Shown here: positions 1 to 5,212 of the stretch, piece after piece
Layout: each line of letters starts with the position of its first letter
Numbering within the stretch: position 1 is the first letter of the stretch
From: an uncultured Clostridia bacterium
GTDB taxonomy: Bacteria > Bacillota > Clostridia > Oscillospirales > Ruminococcaceae
Reading direction: 5' to 3'
Length of the DNA: 5,324 bases
Assembly (NCBI GenBank): GCA_947631585.1
Contig: CANRLY010000130.1
Location: 1 to 5,324 of the forward strand
Made by a program: the position numbers and the translations under genes
The notes under the pieces: generated by a model
The model's database searches: none
The model's input: only the letters and a program-made list of their open reading frames with translations
Told to the model about the DNA's origin: nothing

Positions 1-54
1 TCTGATGGATCATATGAGATCGATGCCGTATTGGTAGCTGTCCATTTTCTTTAG
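1..54 (+). CDS. Possible 3' end of an upstream gene (partial, unidentified)
   Basis: Frame 1 is open from the window edge and ends at a TAG at 52-54, reading SDGSYEIDAVLVAVHFL. The stop overlaps the AGGAG ribosome binding site of the next gene, which starts at 66. This is the usual layout of two translationally coupled genes in one operon. The fragment is too short to assign to a family. Its first 27 bases are the exact reverse complement of 68-94 in the next gene. The fragment could therefore be part of a fold-back assembly artefact at a contig end and not a real gene tail, so confidence is low. Confidence 0.3.
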   Translation, partial: SDGSYEIDAVLVAVHFL

Positions 55-57
55 GAG
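53..57 (+). promoter_or_regulatory. Ribosome binding site of the radical SAM gene
   Basis: AGGAG at 53-57 is followed by eight bases and then ATG at 66, an ideal spacing. This favours ATG 66 over the in-frame GTG at 57, which would overlap the ribosome binding site itself. Confidence 0.8.
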
Positions 58-65
58 TGGTTAAT

Positions 66-1427
66 ATGGCATCGATCTCATATGATCCATCAGACGTGAT
101 ATTTAGAGATCTAGATAATGTTATTATAATAAAAAATGTGCGATGTAATGAAATAATGACGCTTGAAAATGTTTCTGCTGATATATGGAGATATTTATCT
201 TCCGAAGGGCGTGCGGAATTTATTGACATTGCAGCTGATATCTCCGAGCTTTACGATATTTCACAAGATGATATTGTAGATGACATTGAAGAATTTATCA
301 ATGTTTTGTATGAAGAAGGCGTAATAATGATAGATGGCAGTTATTACATTCCTGCTTCGGAGGAAAACAATCAGTCTGAACGTCCGCAGGAGGATTTTGA
401 AGGACAGATAATGCAGATATATCAGGATAAGGGCTTGATATACTCTGTGACCTTTGAACTGACCTATGCCTGCAATGAGAAATGTATCCATTGTTATGCA
501 AATTATCCCACGGACAGCAACAAGGAACAGCCGCTTACTATTGAACAGGTAAAAAAAGTAATTAATGATCTGTATCAGATGAAATGTATGCACATTACAT
601 TTACTGGCGGCGATCCGTTTATGTTCAAGGGATTCACTGATCTGTTTGTATACACCCGGAATATGGGATTCTCATGTGATATATTTACTAATGCTGTCTA
701 TCTCTCAGAGCATCAGGAAGAACTAAGCATAATTTTAGCACATAAACCCCAGGCTTTCTTTATAAGTTTGTACGGCGCTGATGCCGAAACACACGAAAGC
801 ATAACCACTATCCCCGGAACTTTCAACAAAACAGTCAGTACTATAAAGCAGATAAAACGGGCAGGGATACCGGTAGTATTGAATGTTATGCTGCTGAAGA
901 ATAACGTAGATAAAATCGAAAGCATTGTATCGTTTATAAAAGAGCTTGATGTGGAATACCGTATTGGAATAAGCCTTATCAATAAAAATGACGGAAGCGA
1001 TTCGCCGATGCAATACTTTGTCGAAGATAAAAACGCTATCAAAAAAGCTCTTTTGATCGAAAAAGAACGGTTTTACTCTATAGATCAGCGTATCGGTACT
1101 GAAAATGAAAACAAAGTTTTCTTTTGCGGCGCAGGACGAACTTCGCTTGACGTATCTCCCGATGGAACGGTGTTCCCCTGTGTATCATTAAAGTATCCTA
1201 TGGGAAATGTGTTTGATGAGACTATCTCAGACATCTGGAACTCTGAAAAGAGAAAGAAGCTCATATCTCAGCTTTCATGGGAAAATGCTGCGAAATGCCG
1301 AGAGTGTAAGTACGTTGATAAGTGTCCTCACTGTATAGGGATATCTCAATTAGAAACAGGAGATATGTTTTCCTGCAACACCTGCGACAAACTGTTGGCA
1401 GAATGTTTGTACGAAATAAACTACTAA
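66..1427 (+). CDS. Radical SAM/SPASM peptide maturase with N-terminal PqqD-like (RRE) domain
   Basis: The product is a 453-residue cytoplasmic iron-sulfur enzyme. Radical SAM/SPASM proteins cleave S-adenosylmethionine to start radical chemistry, commonly on a ribosomally made peptide (thioether, C-C or related crosslinks). Residues about 1-97 resemble PqqD, the domain that binds the leader of the precursor peptide. The radical SAM core follows, with CNEKCIHC (Cys136, Cys140, Cys143) for the catalytic 4Fe-4S cluster and GGDP at 181-184 for SAM binding. The C-terminal SPASM domain is complete: C354-x12-G-x4-C372, then C411-x2-C-x5-C-x2-C423, then C437, enough for two auxiliary clusters. Cys440 and Cys447 are extra. 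The length is normal for RRE-fused maturases. Start at ATG 66 is chosen from the AGGAG spacing. No precursor peptide, transporter or protease lies in the window, so the substrate is unknown. It may be coupled to an upstream gene ending at 54. The family call is firm; the RiPP role is inferred from the architecture. Confidence 0.9.
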   Translation: MASISYDPSDVIFRDLDNVIIIKNVRCNEIMTLENVSADIWRYLSSEGRAEFIDIAADISELYDISQDDIVDDIEEFINVLYEEGVIMIDGSYYIPASEENNQSERPQEDFEGQIMQIYQDKGLIYSVTFELTYACNEKCIHCYANYPTDSNKEQPLTIEQVKKVINDLYQMKCMHITFTGGDPFMFKGFTDLFVYTRNMGFSCDIFTNAVYLSEHQEELSIILAHKPQAFFISLYGADAETHESITTIPGTFNKTVSTIKQIKRAGIPVVLNVMLLKNNVDKIESIVSFIKELDVEYRIGISLINKNDGSDSPMQYFVEDKNAIKKALLIEKERFYSIDQRIGTENENKVFFCGAGRTSLDVSPDGTVFPCVSLKYPMGNVFDETISDIWNSEKRKKLISQLSWENAAKCRECKYVDKCPHCIGISQLETGDMFSCNTCDKLLAECLYEINY

Positions 1428-1429
1428 AA

Positions 1430-1468
1430 GATCCCCGATGGCCATCATGCTGATGATCATTGGGGATC
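1430..1468. terminator. Bidirectional hairpin terminator between convergent genes
   Basis: GATCCCCGATG (1430-1440) pairs with CATTGGGGATC (1458-1468) through one G-T wobble. An inner stem of GCCATCA with TGATGAT has one mismatch and a TGC loop. On the - strand the stem is followed by TTTT (1429-1426); on the + strand by the weaker ATTTCATT. It begins three bases after the radical SAM stop and ends four bases from the stop of the opposing gene, so it can end both transcripts. Confidence 0.8.
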
Positions 1469-1471
1469 ATT

Positions 1472-1990
1472 TCATTGTAATCGGAAACTGATAATTGAAT
1501 CCAAGGGAATTTTAGTGATCTCACATTCAGCCCTCTTGGATAAATACGGGTGAAGCCCGATGGCTTTTATTGCATTAACTAAGTCCTTCCTGACTTGTTC
1601 AGTGCGTTTCTTATATCCGAACTTTGTCAAGAGTGTCCGCAGCTTAACCTTTTTATAAGTGATACCGGAATACAACAGCTGCAATTTCACCATTTTGAAA
1701 TAATCTGCAAAAAGATAGTCGTCTTTTTGCGGGGCAAACTTATACTTCACTTTTAACTCGTTAAGAATAACTGCGACCTCGTTAAGTTCGCCGTCCATGG
1801 CGGTGTTGCATATCTTTATATTGTTGATCTCCTTTCTCAGCAGAGATAGATCTTTTCTGTATGCAGATGCCAGTTCTGAGTTGTGGACTTGAAAAAAATC
1901 CTCTATTATCCTGTTCTGCTCAGAAAACCTCAGATCATACAAAAGAATGTAATTGTAGAAATCAAGCGGAGTAAACTTATACTTTGCCAT
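1472..1990 (-). CDS. Small basic protein of unknown function, coupled to the helicase
   Basis: The gene encodes 172 residues that I do not recognise as a named family. The N-terminal half looks helical (LDFYNYILLYDLRF, then a charged stretch around residues 38-80 that may form a coiled coil). Residues about 111-138 are strongly basic (KKVKLRTLLTKFGYKKR), followed by a short segment ending in IPLDSIISFRLQ. This suggests a C-terminal nucleic-acid-binding fold, possibly helix-turn-helix-like, but that is inference. There is no signal peptide, membrane segment or cysteine cluster. The ATG overlaps the helicase TAA by one base (TAATG), and GAGGG lies 11 bases upstream of the start. It is therefore translated by coupling or reinitiation and is likely a partner of the helicase. 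The TGA stop lies next to the shared terminator. It could be a DNA-recognition, regulatory or toxin-like subunit. Confidence 0.8.
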   Translation of the reverse strand: MAKYKFTPLDFYNYILLYDLRFSEQNRIIEDFFQVHNSELASAYRKDLSLLRKEINNIKICNTAMDGELNEVAVILNELKVKYKFAPQKDDYLFADYFKMVKLQLLYSGITYKKVKLRTLLTKFGYKKRTEQVRKDLVNAIKAIGLHPYLSKRAECEITKIPLDSIISFRLQ

Positions 1991-4218
1991 TACCGATCAT
2001 TCCCTCTGCATTTTTTGCATACGAGCTGCAGATTATCTGCAACTGTACTTCCTCCGGCTTCAAGCGGTTTGATATAGTCAATGCTGATATCCTCTCTTGT
2101 GGGGTATGCTTTGCCGCATATTGAACAGATGTAATCAGAATTATCGTTCCGGTGCCGAGCATATACTTCTTCCTGCAATTCCAAGCCGTACTGAGGATAA
2201 GTATCGATCAGCTGCTGCAAAGACATGGTCAAAGACTTTTTCTTTTCAGTAAGCGACTGCGGCCTCAGAGCGACGATCGGTATATCGCCTGAGATCTTGT
2301 CAAGTTCAGATTGGATAACTTTCTTGAAAAAGTAGAAGTTGGTATAGTATATGGGAAAAATGCTGCCTTCCTCGTCCCAAAGGCTCTGAATGTACTCAGC
2401 TTCTTCGCTTCTTCGCATATCTTCATCATGGATCTTCTTTGCTACAGTTGATAGGTCGAGCCGTTTGCGGTCCAGATCATCAAATGTCACAAACAACGGT
2501 GTGAGTTCTTTCTGAGCATAGAATTTCATAAGATACTCTATGTCTTTGGGATTGTAAGAAGGTATCATATTGCGGTTGAAATAATACTTTGAACATATAT
2601 CCAAGAGCTTTTTCAGCTGCTCATCAGTTAATAATTCGTCTTTGATACGATGTTTCCTGAATATATGAGGAAGGCTGCGGATCAAGTTGTCATATGCTGA
2701 TTTAGTGCTGCTGTATACCAGTATCTGGTGATAGCGTTCCATACTATGACCGTCTACGGTATCGATAAAAGAGAACATATACATTCCCAACGGAATACGC
2801 TCTATCAGCGGAATGCCTTCCAGGTGCGATGTGTCGACCGCTTCATCAGCCAGCAATGCAAGTTCTTCTATTGCAGAGATAGAAAGCATACGAATGATAT
2901 TCTCTCGCTTGCGGACAGGGTCATCAAGCTGGATATGATCCGCAGACGTAAGGGCTTCAGGATTCACCCAGGAGATCTTGCTGTTCCAATCGTCAATAAA
3001 GCTGACGATATACGCTTCTTTTGTGCCGCCTGCTCTCGGGCCTCTCAAAGCTCTGCCTATCATCTGAGTCATAAGAACAGTAGATATAGTAGGCCGTGTG
3101 AGAAAAACGGTATGTGTTTGAGGAAGGTCTGTCCCTTCCGTCAGAATATTAACATTGATAAGAACTTGAATTTTACCATCTCTATATTTGGCGATCTTTT
3201 TCAGATTCTCATCGCTTGTAAAGCCTTTGCCTGTATCGGCATTTCTTGAACCTGAGATGATATAATCCGATTTGACACCATACTTCTTGCCTCTTTCGTT
3301 AAAAAGAGCGTTCAAGGCAACAGCGTGCTTCTGATCAAGAGCAAATACGATGGTTTGTCCATATTCCTCATGGTTTTCAAGATACTTTTCTACAATAAAG
3401 CGATTACGTTCCTTGTTTGTACTGATCTCGTCTGCTATTTCCTCCGGAATAACATCGAGCTGCTCGATACTTCTTAATGCCTTTATACCAATGTTTGCAC
3501 CGAGGAGAATATTTGTATCATACTCCTGGCAAATCGGCTTGGCGAGTATTTCTTTCTTTATAAGCGTGTCAAGATCGGTTTTGTATACAATATCATCGGT
3601 GAATATGGTTTTCAGCGCACCGGCTTCTGCGTCAGCGGTACGGAACGGAGTTGCAGTAAGTCCTAACAGCTTCACACTGTTTGCCTTTTCAAAGACATGA
3701 TCTATGATCTTACGGTATGATTTAGCAACGGCGTGATGCGCTTCATCAACAACAAGGTAAACATCTTCGTCAGAAAGCCACTTATCAAGAGACTTTAAAC
3801 TGCGAATGATAGAATCTTTACTGACAAAGAGGACATTATCACTTTTTGCAATAGAAGCAGCCTTATCATGAATACCTGACACTATCCTGTATGAGTATCC
3901 GCTGACGTTGATCAAAAGGTTAGTATAGCTGTTAAGTTCAAAGGCTTCTGCCGCCTGTTCTAGAAGCAAATGACGATGAGCGATCCATATGATCTTTTTT
4001 TCCTTATCAACAGCGTTTTTCAGCAGCCAATATGCAGCTGTAAGCGTTTTTCCGCTTCCGGTAGGCAAAACCAACAAAGCACGAAAACTATCCTGTTCAT
4101 TGATCGTATCCAATGCCTGCATCGCTTCGATTTGATGTTCATATAAGACACAAGGGTCCTTGCCTTTGATCGGGATTATCGACTGAAAAGAAAAACTGTT
4201 TTCCGTGTTTTTGGGCAT
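1990..4218 (-). CDS. DEAD/DEAH superfamily 2 helicase with C-terminal HNH-type zinc domain
   Basis: The product has 742 residues. The helicase core has all expected motifs: a Q-like YEHQ near residue 26, Walker A LPTGSGKT (51-58), DEAH (158-161), TATPFR (188-193), a motif V region NILTEGTDLPQ near 357-367, and motif VI QMIGRALRG (385-393). It should use ATP to move on or unwind nucleic acid. The middle, about 420-690, has no motif I can name. The last 50 residues are an HNH-type treble clef: CSIC (Cys698, Cys701), IDYIKP, GG at 722-723, NLQ with Asn729, and CKKC (Cys734, Cys737). The canonical DH pair is DY here (Tyr715), and the usual CxxCN end is CKKCR. The metal site looks intact but nuclease activity is doubtful. 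Start: AGGTG at 4226-4230 is seven bases before ATG 4218 but only one base before ATG 4224, so 4218 is preferred; the longer form would be 744 residues. It is the first gene of a two-gene operon. A defence or mobile-element role is plausible but not shown. Confidence 0.9.
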   Translation of the reverse strand: MPKNTENSFSFQSIIPIKGKDPCVLYEHQIEAMQALDTINEQDSFRALLVLPTGSGKTLTAAYWLLKNAVDKEKKIIWIAHRHLLLEQAAEAFELNSYTNLLINVSGYSYRIVSGIHDKAASIAKSDNVLFVSKDSIIRSLKSLDKWLSDEDVYLVVDEAHHAVAKSYRKIIDHVFEKANSVKLLGLTATPFRTADAEAGALKTIFTDDIVYKTDLDTLIKKEILAKPICQEYDTNILLGANIGIKALRSIEQLDVIPEEIADEISTNKERNRFIVEKYLENHEEYGQTIVFALDQKHAVALNALFNERGKKYGVKSDYIISGSRNADTGKGFTSDENLKKIAKYRDGKIQVLINVNILTEGTDLPQTHTVFLTRPTISTVLMTQMIGRALRGPRAGGTKEAYIVSFIDDWNSKISWVNPEALTSADHIQLDDPVRKRENIIRMLSISAIEELALLADEAVDTSHLEGIPLIERIPLGMYMFSFIDTVDGHSMERYHQILVYSSTKSAYDNLIRSLPHIFRKHRIKDELLTDEQLKKLLDICSKYYFNRNMIPSYNPKDIEYLMKFYAQKELTPLFVTFDDLDRKRLDLSTVAKKIHDEDMRRSEEAEYIQSLWDEEGSIFPIYYTNFYFFKKVIQSELDKISGDIPIVALRPQSLTEKKKSLTMSLQQLIDTYPQYGLELQEEVYARHRNDNSDYICSICGKAYPTREDISIDYIKPLEAGGSTVADNLQLVCKKCRGNDR

Positions 4219-4225
4219 ACACATT

Positions 4226-4230
4226 CACCT
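4226..4230 (-). promoter_or_regulatory. Ribosome binding site of the helicase gene
   Basis: Reading on the - strand, AGGTG occupies 4230-4226. Seven bases separate it from ATG 4218 and only one base from ATG 4224, which decides the start in favour of 4218. Confidence 0.7.
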
Positions 4231-4256
4231 CGCTCGGATATAACTATACATCTTAC

Positions 4257-4265
4257 ATTATATCA
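4257..4265 (-). promoter_or_regulatory. Extended -10 promoter of the helicase operon
   Basis: The - strand reads TGATATAAT, a perfect TATAAT (4262-4257) with the TGn extension. It lies about 38 bases upstream of ATG 4218 and predicts a 5' leader of roughly 30 bases. There is no good -35: ACAAAG lies at 17-base spacing, and TTAACA (4288-4283) only at 20. Extended -10 promoters often work without a -35. Confidence 0.65.
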
Positions 4266-4266
4266 T

Positions 4267-4283
4267 AAAGGAAGTGTTCCTTT
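4267..4283. promoter_or_regulatory. Palindrome (candidate operator) at the helicase promoter
   Basis: AAAGGAA-GTG-TTCCTTT is a perfect 7-bp dyad with a 3-base centre. It lies one base upstream of the extended -10 and fills the -10/-35 spacer, where a bound repressor would block RNA polymerase. No T-tract follows in the operon direction, so a terminator is less likely. No regulator gene is visible in the window. Confidence 0.5.
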
Positions 4284-4471
4284 GTTAATGTTCTATTAAT
4301 ATTCGCGTGACACACTGTATAAAAAGCAGATATGAGTGTGCAGTCAATTTTTCTCCACAAGCGCTGCCAACTTGTGCATATGCTCATAAAAACGGCTCAA
4401 TTTGTTTGCGAATGGTACAAAAGCTTAGCGAAAGCAGCACAAATGAATTTTTGAATCGGGTTCCACAGAGC

Positions 4472-4500
4472 CTACGGTTGCTCATAGTTAGTGCGCTCAC
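4472..4500 (+). repeat. 29-nt imperfect direct repeat, copy 1 of 3
   Basis: This copy contains CTACGGTTGCTCATAGTTAG followed by TGCGCTCAC. Related copies lie at 4654-4682 and 4691-4719. The shared core is roughly GGTTGCTCATAGTTAGTG. All three are in the same orientation, at irregular spacing (182 and 37 bases start to start). Confidence 0.65.
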
Positions 4501-4543
4501 CGCCCTGCCCTGGACTGGTCGGGTGCTGTAGTTCGTTTGTATG

Positions 4544-4569
4544 CCGTGCGCAACGGTAGTTGCGCACGG
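4544..4569. repeat. Perfect 11-bp hairpin
   Basis: CCGTGCGCAAC (4544-4554) and GTTGCGCACGG (4559-4569) are exact reverse complements around a GGTA loop. No T-tract follows (the next bases are GTTGCGG), so it is not a standard terminator. Confidence 0.85.
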
Positions 4570-4574
4570 GTTGC

Positions 4575-4589
4575 GGCGGCAACGCCGCC
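4575..4589. repeat. Perfect 6-bp GC hairpin
   Basis: GGCGGC-AAC-GCCGCC lies six bases after the 11-bp hairpin. It is one of several GC-rich stems in this region. Confidence 0.7.
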
Positions 4590-4653
4590 TTAGATAATTG
4601 AGCGGCTTCTACTGTTTGCTAGTGGGGATATGAGTGGCGGCTACTTGCGGCGA

Positions 4654-4682
4654 CTAGGGTTGCATATGGTTAGTGCAGACTC
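4654..4682 (+). repeat. 29-nt imperfect direct repeat, copy 2 of 3
   Basis: This copy contains CTAGGGTTGCATATGGTTAG followed by TGCAGACTC. It is the most diverged of the three copies but aligns without gaps. Confidence 0.6.
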
Positions 4683-4690
4683 TAAAGAAC

Positions 4691-4719
4691 CTACGGTTGC
4701 TCACAGTAAGTGAGGTCTC
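4691..4719 (+). repeat. 29-nt imperfect direct repeat, copy 3 of 3
   Basis: This copy contains CTACGGTTGCTCACAGTAAG followed by TGAGGTCTC. Its first twelve bases are identical to copy 1, and both are preceded by similar AGAGC/AGAAC sequence. Confidence 0.65.
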
Positions 4720-4726
4720 CGACAAG

Positions 4727-4821
4727 CCTGCGGTTCGCCGCCACGTCAACGGCGTGGCGGTATATGCGGCAGCGTTGCCGCCGCAGACCCTCGCTGCGAA
4801 GCAGCGAGGGCGAACCGCAGG
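4727..4821. repeat. Nested inverted repeats forming a predicted four-way junction
   Basis: An outer perfect 13-bp stem (CCTGCGGTTCGCC at 4727-4739 with GGCGAACCGCAGG at 4809-4821) encloses three hairpins. The first is GCCACG/CGTGGC (4740-4745 with 4753-4758). The second is TGCGGCAGC/GCCGCCGCA (4765-4773 with 4777-4785, one mismatch). The third is the perfect CCCTCGCTGC/GCAGCGAGGG (4788-4797 with 4801-4810) with a GAA loop. The outer and third stems share bases 4809-4810, so a real fold would trim one of them. Either strand could form the structure. Confidence 0.75.
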
Positions 4822-4845
4822 GCGGTGAGGGAACTCTCTGAGTAA

Positions 4846-4885
4846 TTTCCGTCCGCTGGGGTGATGTTTCCGGTTGTCTGGGGTG
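4846..4885 (+). repeat. Two imperfect tandem copies, about 21-nt period
   Basis: TTTCCGTCCGCTGGGGTG (4846-4863) and TTTCCGGTTGTCTGGGGTG (4867-4885) share both ends and differ in the middle. Function is unknown. Confidence 0.45.
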
Positions 4886-4973
4886 GGTTTTGAGGCGACT
4901 TACCATGCGTTGGTTTAGGACAGTGCGGTGAGAGTACCAGCTTCAAAAAAATTAAACTGCCAATTTACAGTAC

Positions 4974-5015
4974 AAAAGCGTCAGCCCCACTCTTTGGAGC
5001 AGGGCTGACACTTTT
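4974..5015. terminator. Strong bidirectional intrinsic terminator
   Basis: GTCAGCCC (4980-4987) pairs perfectly with GGGCTGAC (5002-5009); an inner CTC/GAG pairing may extend it. On the + strand ACTTTTAT follows. On the - strand the AAAAG at 4974-4978 supplies CTTTT. It should stop transcripts from either side. No protein gene ends here, so it implies a non-coding transcript or a gene outside the window. Confidence 0.8.
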
Positions 5016-5027
5016 ATAAAGGTTATA

Positions 5028-5212
5028 GTTGCGATGACTGCATCTCTGCAACCGCCGCATTAGGCAATGGCAAATTAAGTTTGGTCGGTGAAATTCTCAC
5101 CAGACCGCACGCCAAAGGCGTGGCGCACTGCGGCTTCGTCCTAACCACAGCACGCCCCTGCCATTTCGGGCAGGTAAAGGGGATGAAGAACGTTGCGCTT
5201 GGCGGTTTCGCC
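5028..5212. repeat. Run of five consecutive hairpins
   Basis: The stems in order are as follows. GTTGC-GATG pairs with CATC-GCAAC (5028-5052, TCT bulge). GGTC-GGTGA pairs with TCACC-GACC (5083-5106, A bulge). CACGCC-AAA-GGCGTG spans 5108-5122. CCTGCC pairs with GGCAGG (5157-5174). GGCG-GTTT-CGCC spans 5201-5212. An open frame spans this on the - strand (5304 to 5023), but the density of perfect stems argues for structured nucleic acid and not protein. Confidence 0.65.

Larger units (their letters stand above)
1..94. repeat. 27-bp perfect inverted repeat around the radical SAM start codon
   Basis: Bases 1-27 are the exact reverse complement of 68-94. After one mismatch (28/67) four more pairs follow (29-32 with 63-66), so 31 of 32 positions match. 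In RNA, G-U pairs would extend the stem to 34/61. The loop (35-60) contains the upstream TAG stop and the AGGAG site, while the ATG at 66 lies in the stem. The repeat starts at base 1 and may continue outside the window. Possible meanings are an mRNA hairpin hiding the start codon, a recombination site pair, or a fold-back assembly artefact. Confidence 0.9.
4496..4829. repeat. 13-bp inverted repeat pair across the region
   Basis: CTCACCGCCCTGC at 4496-4508 is the exact reverse complement of 4817-4829. The right arm overlaps the outer stem of the 4727-4821 structure, so the two pairings compete. It may instead be the remnant of a dispersed repeat present in both orientations. Confidence 0.7.

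Noticed and set aside
5..37. Ten-codon ATG frame reading MDHMRSMPYW as a RiPP precursor
   Set aside because: It is too short, has no visible ribosome binding site, and lies within the inverted repeat arm, so it is probably a by-product of that repeat.
57..65. GTG at 57 as the start of the radical SAM gene
   Set aside because: It overlaps the AGGAG ribosome binding site; ATG at 66 has ideal spacing.
713..1042. Antisense open frames within the radical SAM gene and helicase
   Set aside because: They are shadows of strongly supported genes with full sets of family motifs.
4219..4224. ATG at 4224 as the start of the helicase
   Set aside because: The AGGTG site would be only one base away; ATG 4218 has seven-base spacing.
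4307..4531. 74-residue + strand frame
   Set aside because: There is no ribosome binding site or domain, and it overlaps the first direct repeat and the start of the hairpin-rich region.
4472..4719. CRISPR array
   Set aside because: There are only three diverged repeats with unequal spacing and no spacer-like units.
4465..4830. tRNA gene (GGTTCGCC resembles a T-arm)
   Set aside because: No acceptor stem, D-arm or anticodon arm fits around it; the motif belongs to the 13-bp outer stem.
4691..4946. Two overlapping - strand frames (71 and 66 residues)
   Set aside because: They lie on the arms of the 4727-4821 inverted repeats and translate to Arg/Ser/Pro-rich sequence with no family resemblance.
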